From Onthophagus taurus (taxonomy: Eukaryota; Arthropoda; Insecta; Coleoptera; Scarabaeidae): a stretch of 64,000 bases of DNA. The notes beneath the pieces were generated by a model that was not told the origin of the DNA, made no database searches, and worked only from the letters and a program-made list of their open reading frames with translations. The position numbers and the translations under genes were made by a program. The DNA lies in assembly GCF_036711975.1 (NCBI RefSeq), contig NC_091971.1, positions 8,997,501-9,061,500 of the forward strand, in the 5' to 3' direction. Of this stretch, positions 23,314 to 34,429 are shown one piece after another (positions within the stretch are counted from its first letter, which is position 1; the number at the start of each line of letters is the position of its first letter).

Positions 23314-24368
23314 ATGTGTCTATCAACATTAAAGAAAGGTATTTATTTAAATTATTAACTTTGAAGTATTTAAATTTAAAAACATCTTAGGACTACCAAA
23401 TTTTGGAGGATACATCTTATTGTACACAATTTTATTAACGGCAACCTGTTTAAATCCCCGAATTAAAACCGTTGAAGCAGCTGGGACAACGGATGAGTGT
23501 CAATTAACGCCGGTAATACACGTTTTACAATATCCAGGGTGTATTCACAAACCAATTCCAAGTTATGCATGTATAGGACGTTGTGCGTCTTATTTACAGG
23601 TATAGTTCTAATTAAATTAACATGCAATTTGAAGCGAATAACTTTACTTACTTATTTATAGGTGTCTGGAAGTAAAATCTGGCAGATGGAAAGGTCGTGT
23701 ATGTGTTGTCAGGAATCAGGGGAACGTGAAGCTTCCGTTTCACTGTTTTGTCCAAAAGCTAAACCTGGTGAGAAGAAATTTAAAAAGGTCAGTTTTTATC
23801 AGTATGCAAAGGATAACATGATGTTTTCTGTACATAACCTATATCTGATTTTTAATTTTTTCTACTTACGTTCGTTTTGAGGTGATTTTAAGACGATTTT
23901 TATTAATTAAAATCCCGTTTACGTATTGAGAGTAAAATACGATCACAAACAAGAGTTGAAAGCCATTTTATAAATCATTCCGGAATTGAGTGTGCCGGTA
24001 AAATCGGTTTCTGTAATCAATTTTTACAAGAATTTAATTGATTAAAATTAAAATATTTATTTTATTATTAATTAATTTATTTTTAAAAATCGATTTAAAT
24101 TATTTTAAAGATTAATTAGATTTGCCCGTTCGTTTTTATGTGTTAATTTTACGTCGTACGTTCGTTGTAAAACTTGTTATTGATTGTGGCGGGATTTTCA
24201 AATTCAAATTCTTCTATATTCTTTTAGGTGACCACAAAAGCCCCTTTAGAATGTATGTGCAGACCTTGTATTGGATTTGAAGAAAGTGCAGTTATACCAC
24301 AAGAAATAGCAGGATATACGGACGAAGGACCTTTATCAAACCATTTCTTAAAATCAACAACTCAATAA
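23314..24368 (+). CDS. burs: Bursicon alpha
   Basis: Exons 23314-23338, 23391-23599, 23662-23787 and 24228-24368 give 166 residues; GT-AG junctions and phases agree. A hydrophobic N-terminus (LLYTILLTATCLNP, about residues 18-31) acts as signal sequence. The mature cystine knot holds 11 cysteines in DECQ, YPGC, SYACIGRC, RSCMCC, LFCPKA and LECMCRPC. The blocks VLQYPGCIHKPIPSYACIGR and ERSCMCCQESGEREASVSLF are diagnostic of bursicon alpha. It is secreted and heterodimerises with pburs to signal through LGR2. All four exons are in order on one strand, unlike the mosquito gene reported to need trans-splicing. The first coding exon is only 25 bases (MCLSTLKK), so the start is less certain than the rest. 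The gene is convergent with the 7TM gene downstream. Confidence 0.96.
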
Positions 24369-25248
24369 TAAACATTAAAATAGACTATTTATTTATTATT
24401 ATTTATTTATTTTTAAGCTAAAAATATTTATGAATAGGATGAAATTTTGTGTGCTTTGATTGTTTTAAACTTTTGAATACAATTTTGTGAATGTTATTGA
24501 CGTTTTAAGCTGTTAATGTGATAATAATAACGCCAAATTTATGTAATTTATTTTTTTATTTGTTTTATTATCAAAAATAGAATGTTTGTGGTCAGATTTA
24601 TAAATTATATAAGTATAGGTGTTCGCTTAAAGCGTGGATATTAATTTGTTTGTTCATTTAATTAATTTATATTTTGTATTATTAAATAAGATTATCGTCG
24701 GTGTATGTATTTAAAATAAATGAATTGAAATAAAAGAATTATTCAAATATAAAATTGACTTTTATGCTTTTTCTTAATAACGACTTTTTGAACGGTCTAT
24801 ATAAAGCTTAAATTATAAAGAATCCAACGTTATAATTAAAATAAATAAAATCAATTTGTGTTTACAATCAAAATTATTAATAACAACGTAATAATAAACA
24901 AATAATTAACGTTTAAGATAATAAATATTGTAGTTTCGTACTTTATAGACACCTGTATAAAAAAAGACTGGTTATTTTAAACTAAAAACAAACAAGAATT
25001 AAAATTACATAATTTATTATTTAATTTATTACAAATACGTGAAACTATGAATATTTTTAACGATTAACTTAGGTACTAATGAATATTCAAAAATAATTTA
25101 CAAAATAATATGACACACGAGAAAAGAAACTAAAAAAAAACGGTCAGTGTGTCATTAGAGTTGTGTTTATTGATGTTAGAAGAGTAGTTTCGATTTTTCA
25201 TACTGAATTAATGTTTAATGTAAAGTTCAAATAATAGTTATGTAAAGT
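24369..25248. other. Shared 3' flank of burs and the 7TM gene
   Basis: AT-rich, no coding sequence. AATAAA for burs occurs at 24367-24372 (overlapping the stop) and again at 24715-24720. TTTATT at 25013-25018 could serve the minus-strand 7TM gene. Confidence 0.4.
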
Positions 25249-26496
25249 TTAATGTTCTGTTGACTCGATGGGCCCCACAAAAATCTGATTTCTAATCGCA
25301 CCGCCGTTCGATAAGTAAGTGTTGGTTAAGTTGACTAAAACCTGATGAATATTACCCAAAATCAACAAGAAATCGGATAAATCTGTGGGTGATTTTTGTA
25401 CGATAAACACCTTAACAACTAATTCGAGGATTGTCGGTAACCAGGTAATTAGAAAACTCAAAATAATCCTTTTATTTTGTTGTGTTTCTTTGGTTATGTT
25501 ATCCATTGAGAAAAATTTTATAAAAACACTAATAACCAACAAAAAACAAACAACAAATATTACAAATAAGTAAGATCTTAAATAAACACTTTCCTTTTTA
25601 CATTTTTGATAAAAATCTGTTACAACCATCGGTTTAAAATGATTAAAATCATATGTTTCACTTCCCATTTCAATGCTCATATTATTAACTATTTTCATTA
25701 CATTATTTATAACTGAATCAAACTCTTTTATAGTTGTTTTATTAAACGAATCAACATTAGGTATTCCCTCATCTATTTTCATGGGATAATCACTTACATT
25801 TCTCTTAAAATCTTTCAAATCGATCATAACAAATAAAGGTGAGGTTAGGATAATCGGAGCCCCTAAAGCTAGTAAAACTATTAAAATCGTTTTTAACATA
25901 TTTTTGTAATCTTTTTTAGGTACATGAGTCGAATTAAAAGTATCTGTACTCATGGTAGATAAAGAAGTAGCTGATTCAGTTCGATTATTTTTGGTTATTT
26001 GGTAACATTTAATCGTGTTGTAAACCAAAAAGGTTATTCCATGTAAAAAGGAGTACACAATTAGTAAATATTTATAAAACACTGTTTTGCAATCATGAAT
26101 TTCTTGATCCCCAGTGATATTTAATTTAGAATCATTTAAATTATCTAAATTTCTTTTAAAATATGTCACTTCTTCTTGGCTTTCATTAAATTTCTTCATA
26201 TTACCTTCCTTTTGAATCTTCATAATCTCATGGATGTAAGCATCATGGTCATTTAAGCCATTAATTTCCAAAAAATTATTAATGTTCCCAATATTGTCAC
26301 TATTGATTGAATTTGGTGATGAAATTGATGCATAAATATATAAAGTTCCAAGTAAAATCGTTGAAATAGCATGTAAAATTGAAAATTTTTTGTTTGAACA
26401 TTTATATTTTTTATAAAACACCACTAAGAAATAAATTACAACTAAAGACGCTATCACTATTTGAGTTGAACCGATTGAAATAAAAATTTTATTCAT
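25249..26496 (-). CDS. Unclassified seven-transmembrane receptor-like protein, single exon
   Basis: An uninterrupted 415-residue ORF. Hydrophobic helices lie at about 9-28, 38-58, 139-160, 202-225, 306-329, 343-366 and 373-395. A Cys just before helix 3 (C136) and another in the helix 4-5 loop (C299) could form the disulfide of rhodopsin-like receptors. Helix 6 has TWLP, reminiscent of CWxP. Helix 3 is not followed by DRY, and helix 7 lacks NPxxY. The loops after helices 2 and 4 are each about 80 residues and carry six N-glycosylation sequons (N104, N121, N126, N233, N252, N272), which fits an outside location and an extracellular N-terminus. No ligand class can be assigned. It may be a fast-evolving orphan GPCR; its intronless state may reflect retroposition. 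It is tail-to-tail with burs. Confidence 0.7.
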   Translation of the reverse strand: MNKIFISIGSTQIVIASLVVIYFLVVFYKKYKCSNKKFSILHAISTILLGTLYIYASISSPNSINSDNIGNINNFLEINGLNDHDAYIHEIMKIQKEGNMKKFNESQEEVTYFKRNLDNLNDSKLNITGDQEIHDCKTVFYKYLLIVYSFLHGITFLVYNTIKCYQITKNNRTESATSLSTMSTDTFNSTHVPKKDYKNMLKTILIVLLALGAPIILTSPLFVMIDLKDFKRNVSDYPMKIDEGIPNVDSFNKTTIKEFDSVINNVMKIVNNMSIEMGSETYDFNHFKPMVVTDFYQKCKKESVYLRSYLFVIFVVCFLLVISVFIKFFSMDNITKETQQNKRIILSFLITWLPTILELVVKVFIVQKSPTDLSDFLLILGNIHQVLVNLTNTYLSNGGAIRNQIFVGPIESTEH

Positions 26497-26935
26497 TTTA
26501 TTATTTAAAATTGATTAAAAGCGGTGGTTTAAACTTTAAAAGATCGTTTGGAACTGGTTTTGTTTTATGTTTTTGTGGTTGGTTTATGGGAATTGAGAAC
26601 CCCTATGACTTAGAGTTAACTGTTTATGTTTGTTGATAAGAAGGTATTGAAATTTACGGTTGTTTGGCGATAAAGCATGATTGAGAGAGTTAACTTTAAT
26701 AACTTGGGTTACTTAACGCAAAATTGTTAAAGGTAAAAAAGGTTAAGTAAGTTAATGATGATGATGATTTTAATAAATGCAATAAGCATGTAATTACAAA
26801 GTTCGAACCTCTTTTTATTTGTTCATATTTCTTGAATAATGATTGCACAAACAAAGGTGGTGTCCAATTTATGTTGCGCTTCGCTATTTATAAAGAAATA
26901 GATATACGCGAAATAATGAAAAATCTAACACTATA

Positions 26936-27493
26936 CAGGTGTTTTATAATATATGCGCAGGACTTCAGAATGTGATAGCTTGTTCAAAAGTTTGAAAAAA
27001 AGTTTCTATCAACCTACCCTCTAAAATACACCATTTTCGAGAATTTGCGAATATCTCCGGAACCGTTTATCGCACAGAAAACAGCTTTTGTAAGCATTTT
27101 CTACTCATGATAAGTTAAGTTTTGTGTGAGAAAAAAAACTTTTAAAGTCATAATTGGCAAAGATTTTGAAGGGGTAGTGGATGTTTTTCTCCTCAACTTC
27201 TTACGCCACTGGAAAAAGTACGGTTTTGAGACGCCCATTTGAACCGCCATCCAAAGAGTACAATTTGGATATGGTAGGGATACAAAAGTTGCCTTTTTAA
27301 AATTCACCAAACCGTCGAGTGAGATAGGTTTAAGTTGTGAGCAATTTTTCAGGTACTTGTGGTCGGATTTTCATCGTTTTCGTTGAGGACAGCCTCTTCT
27401 ACTTGGGGATTTGTAAGTTGATAGAAACTTTTTTTCAAATTTTTGGATAAACTATCACATCCTGAAGACCTGCATATATTATGAAATACACGG
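26936..27493. mobile_element. Foldback/MITE element with CAGGTGT-type end
   Basis: The left end reads TACAGGTGTTTTATAATATA and the right end, reverse-complemented, TACCGTGTATTTCATAATAT. The inverted similarity extends through CTTCAGGATGTGATAG-type words and AAGTTTCTATCAACCTAC over about 90 bases on each side. TA flanks both ends. The interior has no usable reading frame. It sits between the 7TM gene and ZMYND11. Confidence 0.6.
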
Positions 27494-27599
27494 TATTATA
27501 AGCAGTGTTATCTACCATTTAATTTGAACACCCATGCAAATGCCGACACCAGTCAAGATGTTCTTCACGCTGTCTGCCCTTTTAATGTTTTGTAGAAAA

Positions 27600-27930
27600 C
27601 CACATTGGCGAGTTATCTGATTTCGAAAAAGGTGTTATGGTCGGGTATCACAGAAATGGCCGATCCATAAGGAGCACATTTAGTGCATTGAATTAGACAG
27701 AATAGACAGTAGCTATGTTATTGAAAAGTGAAAGGTGATCGTCGGAAAGTTCAAGTCGACAGACCTACAAAACTGGGAAGTCCAGACGTACCCAATTGAT
27801 GGATCCGATCCCACATACGCCAAGAGCCTCAACACGCATCTGGGAGTGTTGTTTCGATAAATACCATCCATAAGGAGGCATATCCTTGGTTTTAATGGTC
27901 ACGCATAAGCCTGTGTTCGCTTAGTTTATG
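27600..27930 (+). pseudogene. Decayed Tc1-like transposase fragment
   Basis: The + strand encodes HIGELSDFEKGVMVGYHRNG followed by RSIRS, which matches the helix-turn-helix start of Tc1-family transposases (LSDFxRGxIVGxxxxGxSI). After frameshifts and stops it continues with VDRPTKLGSPDVPN and a degraded block reminiscent of the second DNA-binding subdomain. The catalytic DDE part is not recognisable, though diverged sequence continues to about 28170. It is dead. Confidence 0.55.
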
Positions 27931-28170
27931 TTCACCACCTCTTTCAATTCATTGCAAACGCAACGATGATACCTTCTGCACAATTTTAGATAACAATGTA
28001 ATTCCTACGTTATGATAATTTTACGAAGATTACCTTTAGGACGACAACGCTAGCTGGTCTGTTGCGAGGCCCACCATCGATTCATACATCATGATGAATG
28101 GAATGGTTTCTTATAGCACCGATCTGGGGTGCGAGAACCTTTGGGACGAATTAAGGGGTGCAACAACTGA

Positions 28171-29096
28171 CCAAAATCATGCATTCGTCAAACCGAGGAG
28201 CTGTGTATTGTGTCTGCCACTTTTCTCAATTTTTATATACTGTGTTGCTGAATTAGTATAGTATGTACGCGGGTGATTAATTTCCGTTTAAAAACTTCTG
28301 CCATTTTCTGTCTCATCCCACTATTTTTTAAGATATTCACAATTGTAGTCAGTTCATTTTTTTTCTAATTAATTAGAATTGCCAACCATGTCCTTGGAAT
28401 GTCCAATATTATAAAAATCTTGCCAGTTCTAGTAATTGGCAAGAGTCACTGTAATTTCTTTTAAATCAATATAAAATCAATTTTGATTGACTGCCTACAC
28501 ATCAGAAATTTCAATATGTGTTGTGAGAGAAAATTTTCTAGGATGACTTCTCTCCAACAAAAATGACATGTCGAGATTTAACCCATGTGATATTTTTTAT
28601 GGAGCTAACTCAAATCGAAAGTCTTTAACCAACGTCTGAAACATGCTGCATTTTGAAACATGCTGTATAAAATTTTGCAAATCATAAACAATAACTCCTA
28701 CAATTATTTTTATTTTACAATGTTTTATTTTCTTTATCAATGAGTTAATAAAAAGGCATTCGTTCATCGCTTTTGTTGAATGTTGATAATAAAATTATTT
28801 ATAATATTAATATCAAAATATCACTCTCAGTTCAAGTAATTATATAGAGACCTACATGTTCTATAACATATTTATTTAGAAATATATTAAAGATTACTTC
28901 CTAAATAAAGTTATATACTTTCATTCATACAGATAATTTTCAACTAATTCAGATCTAAAATAAAAAGTCAGTTCTAAAATCGTTTAAACCATAGTGTAAT
29001 TTTTTGTACTTATAAAAATATTTATCTTGACATATCTTATTCTTAATAAGAACATACATTTTTACCTTTTTATCATAAAAATTGTGTTTTTTAGAA
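28171..29096. other. 5' flank of ZMYND11
   Basis: AT-rich sequence without recognisable exons. Three bases before the ZMYND11 ATG, TTTTTTAG ending at 29094 looks like a splice acceptor, so a non-coding first exon may lie somewhere in this stretch. Confidence 0.4.
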
Positions 29097-31615
29097 ATGC
29101 CAATTAGAAGAAGAGCAAACCCGTCAATAGTCCAACTGGTTTGGAATTGTATCAAAAATCAAACTGAACAGCAAGAGTTAGTAGACTTTTCAAAAATAAC
29201 TCATTACCTTGAATCAGAGTTGAGATGTACTCAAGAAGCAGCAGAAAACCACGTTTTAGACCTCGTTTTAGACGGTTTAATTTTGTAAGATCTCTCAAAA
29301 AAAAAAATTTCAATTTACACTTAATTCCAAAATTCTTTTCCACAGAGAAAACACAAGGGTTCATCATGCAGATGGAAAATCAACTTCAATTCAGGGTTAT
29401 AAAATACCTTATGGACAAACAGTAAGATTTAAATTAGAACTAAAAATAAACTAACACTATATTAATTTATATATTTTTAGGTTTCCAATGAAAATAAAGA
29501 TTGGTATTGTATAGAGTGTCATTTAGCTGGTTTTGTTGAAGAATGTTTAAAATGCCATAGGGTTTTTCACCCCGATTGTTTAATTAAAAAGCCGCCTGTT
29601 GTAGTCGCCCTAAAGTTCCTTAATGACACATCCACTCCACCGATTCTCAAAGATATCTCTTTAACTGATCCGGTAAGTGTTTTTAAAGAAAATGGAAGTA
29701 TTTCCGACCCTGTTCCTCTTGAATTAATAAAGAACGACGTCGATAATAACCGCAACGATGAAAAAACGAGTTCATACTTAAATTTAGACAACAATGTTAA
29801 TGGAAACTTAGAAACGTTATGTTCCATTTGTAAAATTAAAAAGGAAGAAGATCTTTGTCCGTTAGATAAAAAAGATTTAAATTATCTTTTTGGGTTTATT
29901 TTAGATAGGATTAAGTCGTGGGTAAGATTTATTTAAAATAATTAATTGAAATTTTTTTGAGTAATTAGTCTTTGGTTTAGCTCCCTGTTAATTTAACTCA
30001 CAAAATGGATCCAGAACAACAACAAGAATTATGTCCAAGCCAACAACTCGAGTGGAGATCAAAACAACTTTGGTTTGCACCTATATCAATGGCCGATTTA
30101 CAAAAAAAAGTTAATAATAGAGAATATAGTAGCATAAGTGAATTTCAAGCTGATGTTCTAATGATAAGACATAATATAGCGATTTTTCATGGGTGTAAGT
30201 ATAGATAATTTTATTAAATGTAATAAAATAACGTATTTTTATGTAAATTTGAATTAAAAAAAATGTTTTTAAGTGGAGTCCCAGGAATATGGAGCAGCTG
30301 AATTAATGTTAAGAGATTGTTGTCATGAATTATCTGAATTATGCGTTTGTTCGGATTGTTATCGTCACAGCAACGAAAAATTACATACAAGTTGGTTTTG
30401 TTTTCCTTGTAAAAATCCTCACAGATTAGTTTGGGCCAAACAAAAAGGTTACCCACATTGGCCAGCTAAAATCATTCGCGAAACTGATACGCTTTATGAC
30501 GTTAGATTTTTCGGCGGAAAATATGAACGATCGATTTTATCAAAAAATAGCGTTAAACCGATCGATACCCCGATGGATAAGTTGCAAATTAAACACAATG
30601 CGGGGTTTAAAAAGGCGCTGGATGAGTTACATTTACATCAAAGTTTATTAGCAGATGAGTCTGCTATTGAAAAATTGTTGGTGGAGGGGAAATGGGCAAA
30701 AGAAAAAAAGAAAAGGAGGAGTAATGGATCTCCTAAAACGGAAAGGAAGAGTTTGGCACCCAAAAAACCTTTGATACAGATTAAAAGTGATATTTATGAG
30801 TTTCCTGATGGAAGTGACGGCGTAATAGAACCTCCACCACAATTTAAAAGGAAATGTAAATGAAATTATAAATAAATTCGTAAAAGGTTAATAATTTATT
30901 AATATTTTTAATTTGTTTTAGCAAATGCAAATAAAATCATTAAAAAATCGAAAAAACCAGACATAAATGAAGTTGTTTGCGTTCGAGACGAAGATGATCA
31001 TTTAACTTCTTCATCATTTCCAAGGTAATATTTAAAACCTTTTCTTATAAAGGAACCACTAAAAAAGAATATTTTTTTAGTACTGAAACCAGAGTTGATC
31101 AAGTAACAAGTTCTACAGAATGCATACCAAGTGACGATCATTCAGAGCGCCAAATGCATGAATTAGATAAACCCTACAGTGATGTATTAGAAAAAGTATT
31201 TAAAATATATTTAACTTTAAATATATTTAATTTATTTCTTAATAACTTTATTCGTTTTTTAGATGAGACGAAAATTAGAAGCAGCTAAAGACAAAAACGA
31301 CTTAATTTTAACCGCAATGAACTCAACAAGGGAAGAAATCGATAGGATTGAAGCTGAACATGCGGAACAAATTCGAAAATTAACGTTGGAACATGAAGCG
31401 CAAATTTCAGAAACCAAAAGAAAACAATGGGTATCAAATTTTGGCGTTAATTGATTTAATGTGTACATTTCTAAATCAGATTATTTTTTTAGTGCTATAA
31501 TTGTCAACAAGATGCAATTTATCATTGTTGTTGGAATACCGCATATTGTTCACCGGCGTGTCAACAGCATCATTGGCAAGCAGAGCACAAGAAAGTTTGT
31601 AGACGTAAGCGATAA
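29097..31615 (+). CDS. Zmynd11: ZMYND11 (BS69)-like chromatin reader
   Basis: Exons 29097-29284, 29346-29421, 29481-29921, 29981-30194, 30274-30855, 30922-31024, 31081-31195, 31263-31430 and 31493-31615 give 669 residues; all junctions are GT-AG with matching phases. Domains in order: an N-terminal winged helix (about 1-75); a PHD finger starting [20 protein letters not shown] at 95; a bromodomain (about 240-325); a CxxC pair (C332/C335, C349/C352); PWWP with [16 protein letters not shown] (359-374); a coiled coil (about 575-628); and a C-terminal MYND finger [20 protein letters not shown] ending CRRKR. The family binds H3.3K36me3 through PWWP and represses transcription elongation; MYND recruits corepressors carrying PxLxP motifs. 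The PHD finger is interrupted by about 78 extra residues before its last cysteine pair (LCSIC). The junction 30855/30922 lies in a poorly conserved linker and is the least certain. Confidence 0.94.
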
Positions 31616-31795
31616 AATATTTTGTAACATATAAGTTTATGTTAAAGTAGTTAAAATCAGCTAAGAAAAAAATGGATAAATCACTTTTTTTGTAATACCT
31701 ACGTAGATCTCTTTAATTTTGTCGTTTAACGTTAACTAATACAGTTTTGATTTATATTTTCGTTTTTTTTTGTGTTTTGATGTATTAAGGATGTG

Positions 31796-31801
31796 AATAA
31801 A
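31796..31801 (+). terminator. Possible polyadenylation signal of ZMYND11
   Basis: AATAAA, about 180 bases past the ZMYND11 stop and before the first transposable element of the cluster. Confidence 0.4.
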
Positions 31802-31989
31802 TTTAAATTGATATAAGTGATTTGAATGGAGAATTAAAGATGATTTTTTTATATTAAACATTGTTGTTTTATTTGTTACTAATTATGTTTTTACGTTCGA
31901 TAGGAAGGTTCGTACTAATAGAATATTAAGTGTGGAGCAACAGTGTTTCTATAATATTTTGTCATATTTTCAACAATAATGATGATATA

Positions 31990-32412
31990 CAGGGTCTGTC
32001 AGGACCAGCTGAGTATGTATATGGCAAACTACTTTTTGTGAAAATTATCATACAGGTTTACCCGAAGTGCTCGTTTCAGCTAAAATATTTTCAGTTTTCT
32101 AAATTTTCGAAAAAACTGAAATAATTCAAAAATAAGGGCAAATAAGGTACACTCTAGACATATGATGACTTATATCAAATTACATTAAAAATTGGAGATC
32201 TCGAAAATTCAATAAAAATTGGTATATTCTATTTAAAATAACGTTAAGTAAAGTTGGGGTCCATTTCCGGTATAACCGGAAGTTGTAGAAAAGTGACAAT
32301 ATTTTAGCTGCAACGAGCACCTCGGAGATAAACGCTATATACAAATTTTCAGAAAAAAAGTGCCAGGAGTTTGCCACAAACATAAATACTCAGCTCGTCG
32401 TGACAGACCCTG
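31990..32412. mobile_element. Foldback MITE with CAGGGTCTGTCA ends
   Basis: The left end CAGGGTCTGTCAGGACCAGC and the right end (reverse complement) CAGGGTCTGTCACGACGAGC are near-identical and flanked by TA. The inverted similarity continues inward for over 100 bases and shares GTGCTCGTTTCAGCTAAAAT (about 32067-32086). No coding capacity. It lies in the ZMYND11-Ssu72 intergenic region. Confidence 0.75.
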
Positions 32413-32845
32413 TATGTATGTTGTGACAGTTAAAATCAAACATACTGTACATGTGTCCCACGTAAGTGGCAAAGTACATAAATGGCATTATAAAGCCGAT
32501 ACACAGTTCTTCCTTTGGTTTTTACTTAGACAAAACTTGTAGGAAATTTACCACACTATAAACAAAAAATATTTTTATATATACGGAGTGTTCCATAACG
32601 ACGTACCGAAATAAATATACATTATTTTAAATGGAATGATATAGATAGTTTTGATAAGATATATTGATACTTAACGCTTTTAGTTTTTGAGTTAGAAGTT
32701 TTAATTAGAAGCTTTTTTTTAGCAATTAACACTGTATTCTTTAAATCAGAATTTCTTAGCGACTGATCGAGCTAGAAAGTTAAAATTAATATTATTAATT
32801 AATAAATAATTATTCTTAAATAGAGATACATCGGTATATCTTATA

Positions 32846-33291
32846 CAGGTGTTCAAAAATTTAACTACTGTTTTACCATATTCAATTGCAAAAAAGTGGA
32901 ACATTTTAAATGGAACACCCATATTTCACTAGCTTATCAGATAGAGAATTTAATTCTCTACAAATCTTCAATACATGTCCCTATACCTATCAGTTGGAGT
33001 TTTTGAGATATTGTGGAATTAATCAAAATCATGCATTCACGGAAAAAGTTTATTTCTCTTTCCGTGTCGAATCTATTCTTCCGTGAGAAACGAGTTATGA
33101 ACGGCGCGGCGGACCGGCCGAGGGTGGGGCCGATTACCTGGGTCTGATTTACGATCTGCTATTGGATGACTTTAAACAGTTCCCGTGCGGTTATTATAAA
33201 CATTTCGAAAAAAATTTATTAGAAAAATCGCTGCAGAATAATGTATGCTTGAATCGTATAATGCTCTGATCCGGAAGATACGGGACACCTG
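32846..33291. mobile_element. Possible TA-flanked element with CAGGTGT ends
   Basis: The left end is TACAGGTGTTCAAAAA and the right end (reverse complement) TACAGGTGTCCCGTATC. Similarity is limited to about the first ten bases, so this may be one element with very short terminal repeats or two unrelated ends. A GC-rich block near 33103-33150 (GGCGCGGCGGACCGGCCGAG) stands out against the AT-rich surroundings. Confidence 0.35.
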
Positions 33292-33504
33292 TATAGCGTT
33301 ATGTCCAACAATAAGTAAAAAGAAAATTACGAATGCCGATGAAACGACAATATATCTAAATATGCCCCACAATTACTACTACTTGAAAGAAAAGACCATT
33401 CCGAAATTAGAGTAGTTCCCGAAAGTCGAAGAAGTCTTAGTCAGGGAGCAACAAAAACGAAGTAAAAAAGTAAAAAAAACTCAAATTGTATGGCATGACA
33501 AAAT

Positions 33505-34183
33505 CTCCTAAAGTAAGATAGCTAGCAAAAAGTATTAAGATACAAATGTTTTAGTGTTTTTTTTAAATCTATTACAATAAAGACAAAGTAAGTACACAGG
33601 GTCAGTCAAAAAGTTATGACGAAACCAAGTTGTGTTTTCTTTAATGGAACACTCTGTATATTATTCCATATTTCGGTTCATCTCGAAATTCTAAACAAAA
33701 TTCATTTAGCACATCGTAAACCTAAACATTTTCGAGATATTGAACTTTGAAAATCACTCTTATAAATTACACAAAATATTTTTGTCGATTATGTTCAAAA
33801 TTCATCAAGGTAACTTTGATAGTTTCTTATCTCCATAGCAACGTAGTGACATAACACATGTCAAAAATAGTTTAAATAATTTGCGCCCAAAGATAAATTA
33901 CGTCACTAATTAGATAAATTTGTAAACTTTTAAAAACTTAATATCTGGAAAACGATTAAGTTAAGGTCTATAATGTGTTACATGAATTTTGTTTAAAATT
34001 TCGAGATGAACTGAAATATGGAATAATATACAGGTGTTCCATTAAAGAAAACGTAATTTTGTTTCGTCATAACTTTTTGACTGATCCTGTATATTTAATT
34101 TGTCTTTATTGTAGTAGATTTTAAAAAATACTAAAACTTTTGTAGCTTAACATTTTTCGCTAGCTATCTTACTTTAGGAGATA
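33505..34183. mobile_element. Large palindromic foldback element
   Basis: Left arm from TCTCCTAAAGTAAGATAGCT (about 33505) and right arm to the matching reverse complement (about 34183) are inverted copies of over 300 bases each, meeting near 33850. A nested pair of ends, CAGGGTCAGTCAAAAAGTTA near 33598 and its inverted copy near 34092, marks a second boundary inside the arms. A third CAGGTGTTCCATTAAAG-type end sits inside the right arm near 34031. No coding capacity. Confidence 0.72.
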
Positions 34184-34429
34184 ACTGACTGTTTCCATAC
34201 TAACCATATTAAGTTATCTTCTGTTTTGCATAATATGTAATAAATATTGGCTTCAATATTTTATAACTAAATGATGGTCATTTTTAAAATGTTGAAAGTA
34301 AAATAGTTGAGTGTAAATTAAGTTAATTGTTTAAAAGGGATCAATTTTTTGTCATGTATTTATTTTAAACTTCATTTTTCTTAAAATATACGGGACCTCC
34401 ACTTTTTCAATTAATTACTTTTTAAAAAT

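Noticed and set aside
29673..29811. Hidden intron inside ZMYND11 exon 3 starting at a strong GTAAGT
   Set aside because: Both nearby AG sites (29787, 29811) would break the reading frame, while the unspliced frame is open.
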